The notes beneath the pieces were generated by a model. The model saw only the letters and a program-made list of their open reading frames with translations, made no database searches and had not been told where the DNA came from. A stretch of 64,000 nucleotides of DNA, taken from Janthinobacterium agaricidamnosum NBRC 102515 = DSM 9628 (GTDB taxonomy: Bacteria; Pseudomonadota; Gammaproteobacteria; Burkholderiales; Burkholderiaceae_D). How positions within the stretch are numbered: the first letter of the stretch is position 1; the number at the start of each line of letters is the position of its first letter. Positions 63,910-64,000 of this stretch are shown here, in pieces. Where the stretch lies: positions 2,135,639 to 2,199,638 of the forward strand of contig NZ_HG322949.1 in the NCBI RefSeq assembly GCF_000723165.1, in the 5' to 3' direction. The position numbers and the translations under genes were made by a program.

Positions 63910-64000
63910 GGGCACCTCGAAAAACCTGCTGCGCAGCCCAGTTCCGGGCCTGCGTTGCCCGCTGACTCGGCGTCCCCGTACCTCCGTACAGCTACGCTAC
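63910..64000. repeat. Possible intergenic repeat truncated by the window edge
   Basis: After the YdjM-type start region, the sequence from GGGCACCTCGAAAAACC (63910) onward changes character and has no coding potential. It ends in repeated short motifs (CCGTACCTCCGTACAGCTACGC). This resembles the end of an inverted-repeat-bordered intergenic element, but the other end lies outside the window. 63779-63909 holds no gene. Confidence 0.35.

Noticed and set aside
1..64000. CRISPR arrays, tRNA or rRNA genes, prophage or integrase genes
   Set aside because: No regularly spaced repeats, no tRNA cloverleaf with a TTCGA-type arm, no rRNA sequence and no phage or integrase proteins were recognised.

Overview
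The window looks like chromosomal DNA of a GC-rich betaproteobacterium, most likely an Oxalobacteraceae member of the Janthinobacterium/Duganella/Massilia kind. This is inferred from gene content (ETF-ubiquinone oxidoreductase beside an SDR, a PAS-LuxR regulator divergent from scoAB, a RelA-type enzyme without an HD hydrolase centre, several TonB-dependent receptors) and from codon bias; no rRNA or tRNA gene was seen to confirm it. About 56 protein genes are supported. Several needed start sites moved inside longer open frames, mostly onto a visible ribosome binding site.

Layout. 1-4.3 kb: fatty-acid/ketone-body metabolism (truncated ETF-QO, SDR, PAS-LuxR regulator, scoA-scoB). 4.3-7 kb: DoxX, an SDR and a NAD(P)-binding protein, framed by two inverted copies of a 158-bp MITE-like element with 3-bp TNA target duplications. 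7-17 kb: AraC regulator, dctA, a hydrolase-ridA-relA run, a CDF metal exporter, and a pirin-azoR pair divergent from a LysR regulator. 17-25.4 kb: psd, two divergent TonB-dependent receptors, a DEAD-box helicase and a LON-substrate-binding protein. 25.6-28.7 kb: a polysaccharide-lyase island of two tandem PL7-like lipoproteins and an opposing PL5-like lyase. 28.7-33 kb: KfrA-like coiled-coil protein behind a 101-bp imperfect palindrome, DUF1294 protein, PLP decarboxylase and trpS. 33.4-50 kb: alpha-amino-acid ester hydrolase, arsB behind a perfect palindrome, mntP under a yybP-ykoY manganese riboswitch, a periplasmic binding protein, a drug exporter, an HD hydrolase, a cheW-MCP pair, RNase HI-like protein, a LysR/NmrA pair, a CorA-type transporter, a dehydratase-RidA pair and small secreted proteins.

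50.2-62.3 kb is the most unusual part. Seven same-strand genes, mostly abutting or overlapping, encode a 1070-residue membrane-anchored penicillin-binding-type transpeptidase; a protein with a C-terminal helix-turn-helix; an unknown 187-residue protein; a divergent SPFH-like protein; a protein that reads as two Lon-protease-like repeats, only one keeping a Ser/Lys pair; a zinc ribbon-SPFH-coiled coil-zinc ribbon protein; and a SHOCT-Ser/Thr kinase-coiled coil-FGE-like protein split by a -1 frameshift at an A6 tract. I infer a membrane-associated signalling, stress or conflict system. Its function cannot be assigned from sequence alone. A pirin and a YdjM-type membrane hydrolase close the window, which ends inside what may be another intergenic repeat.
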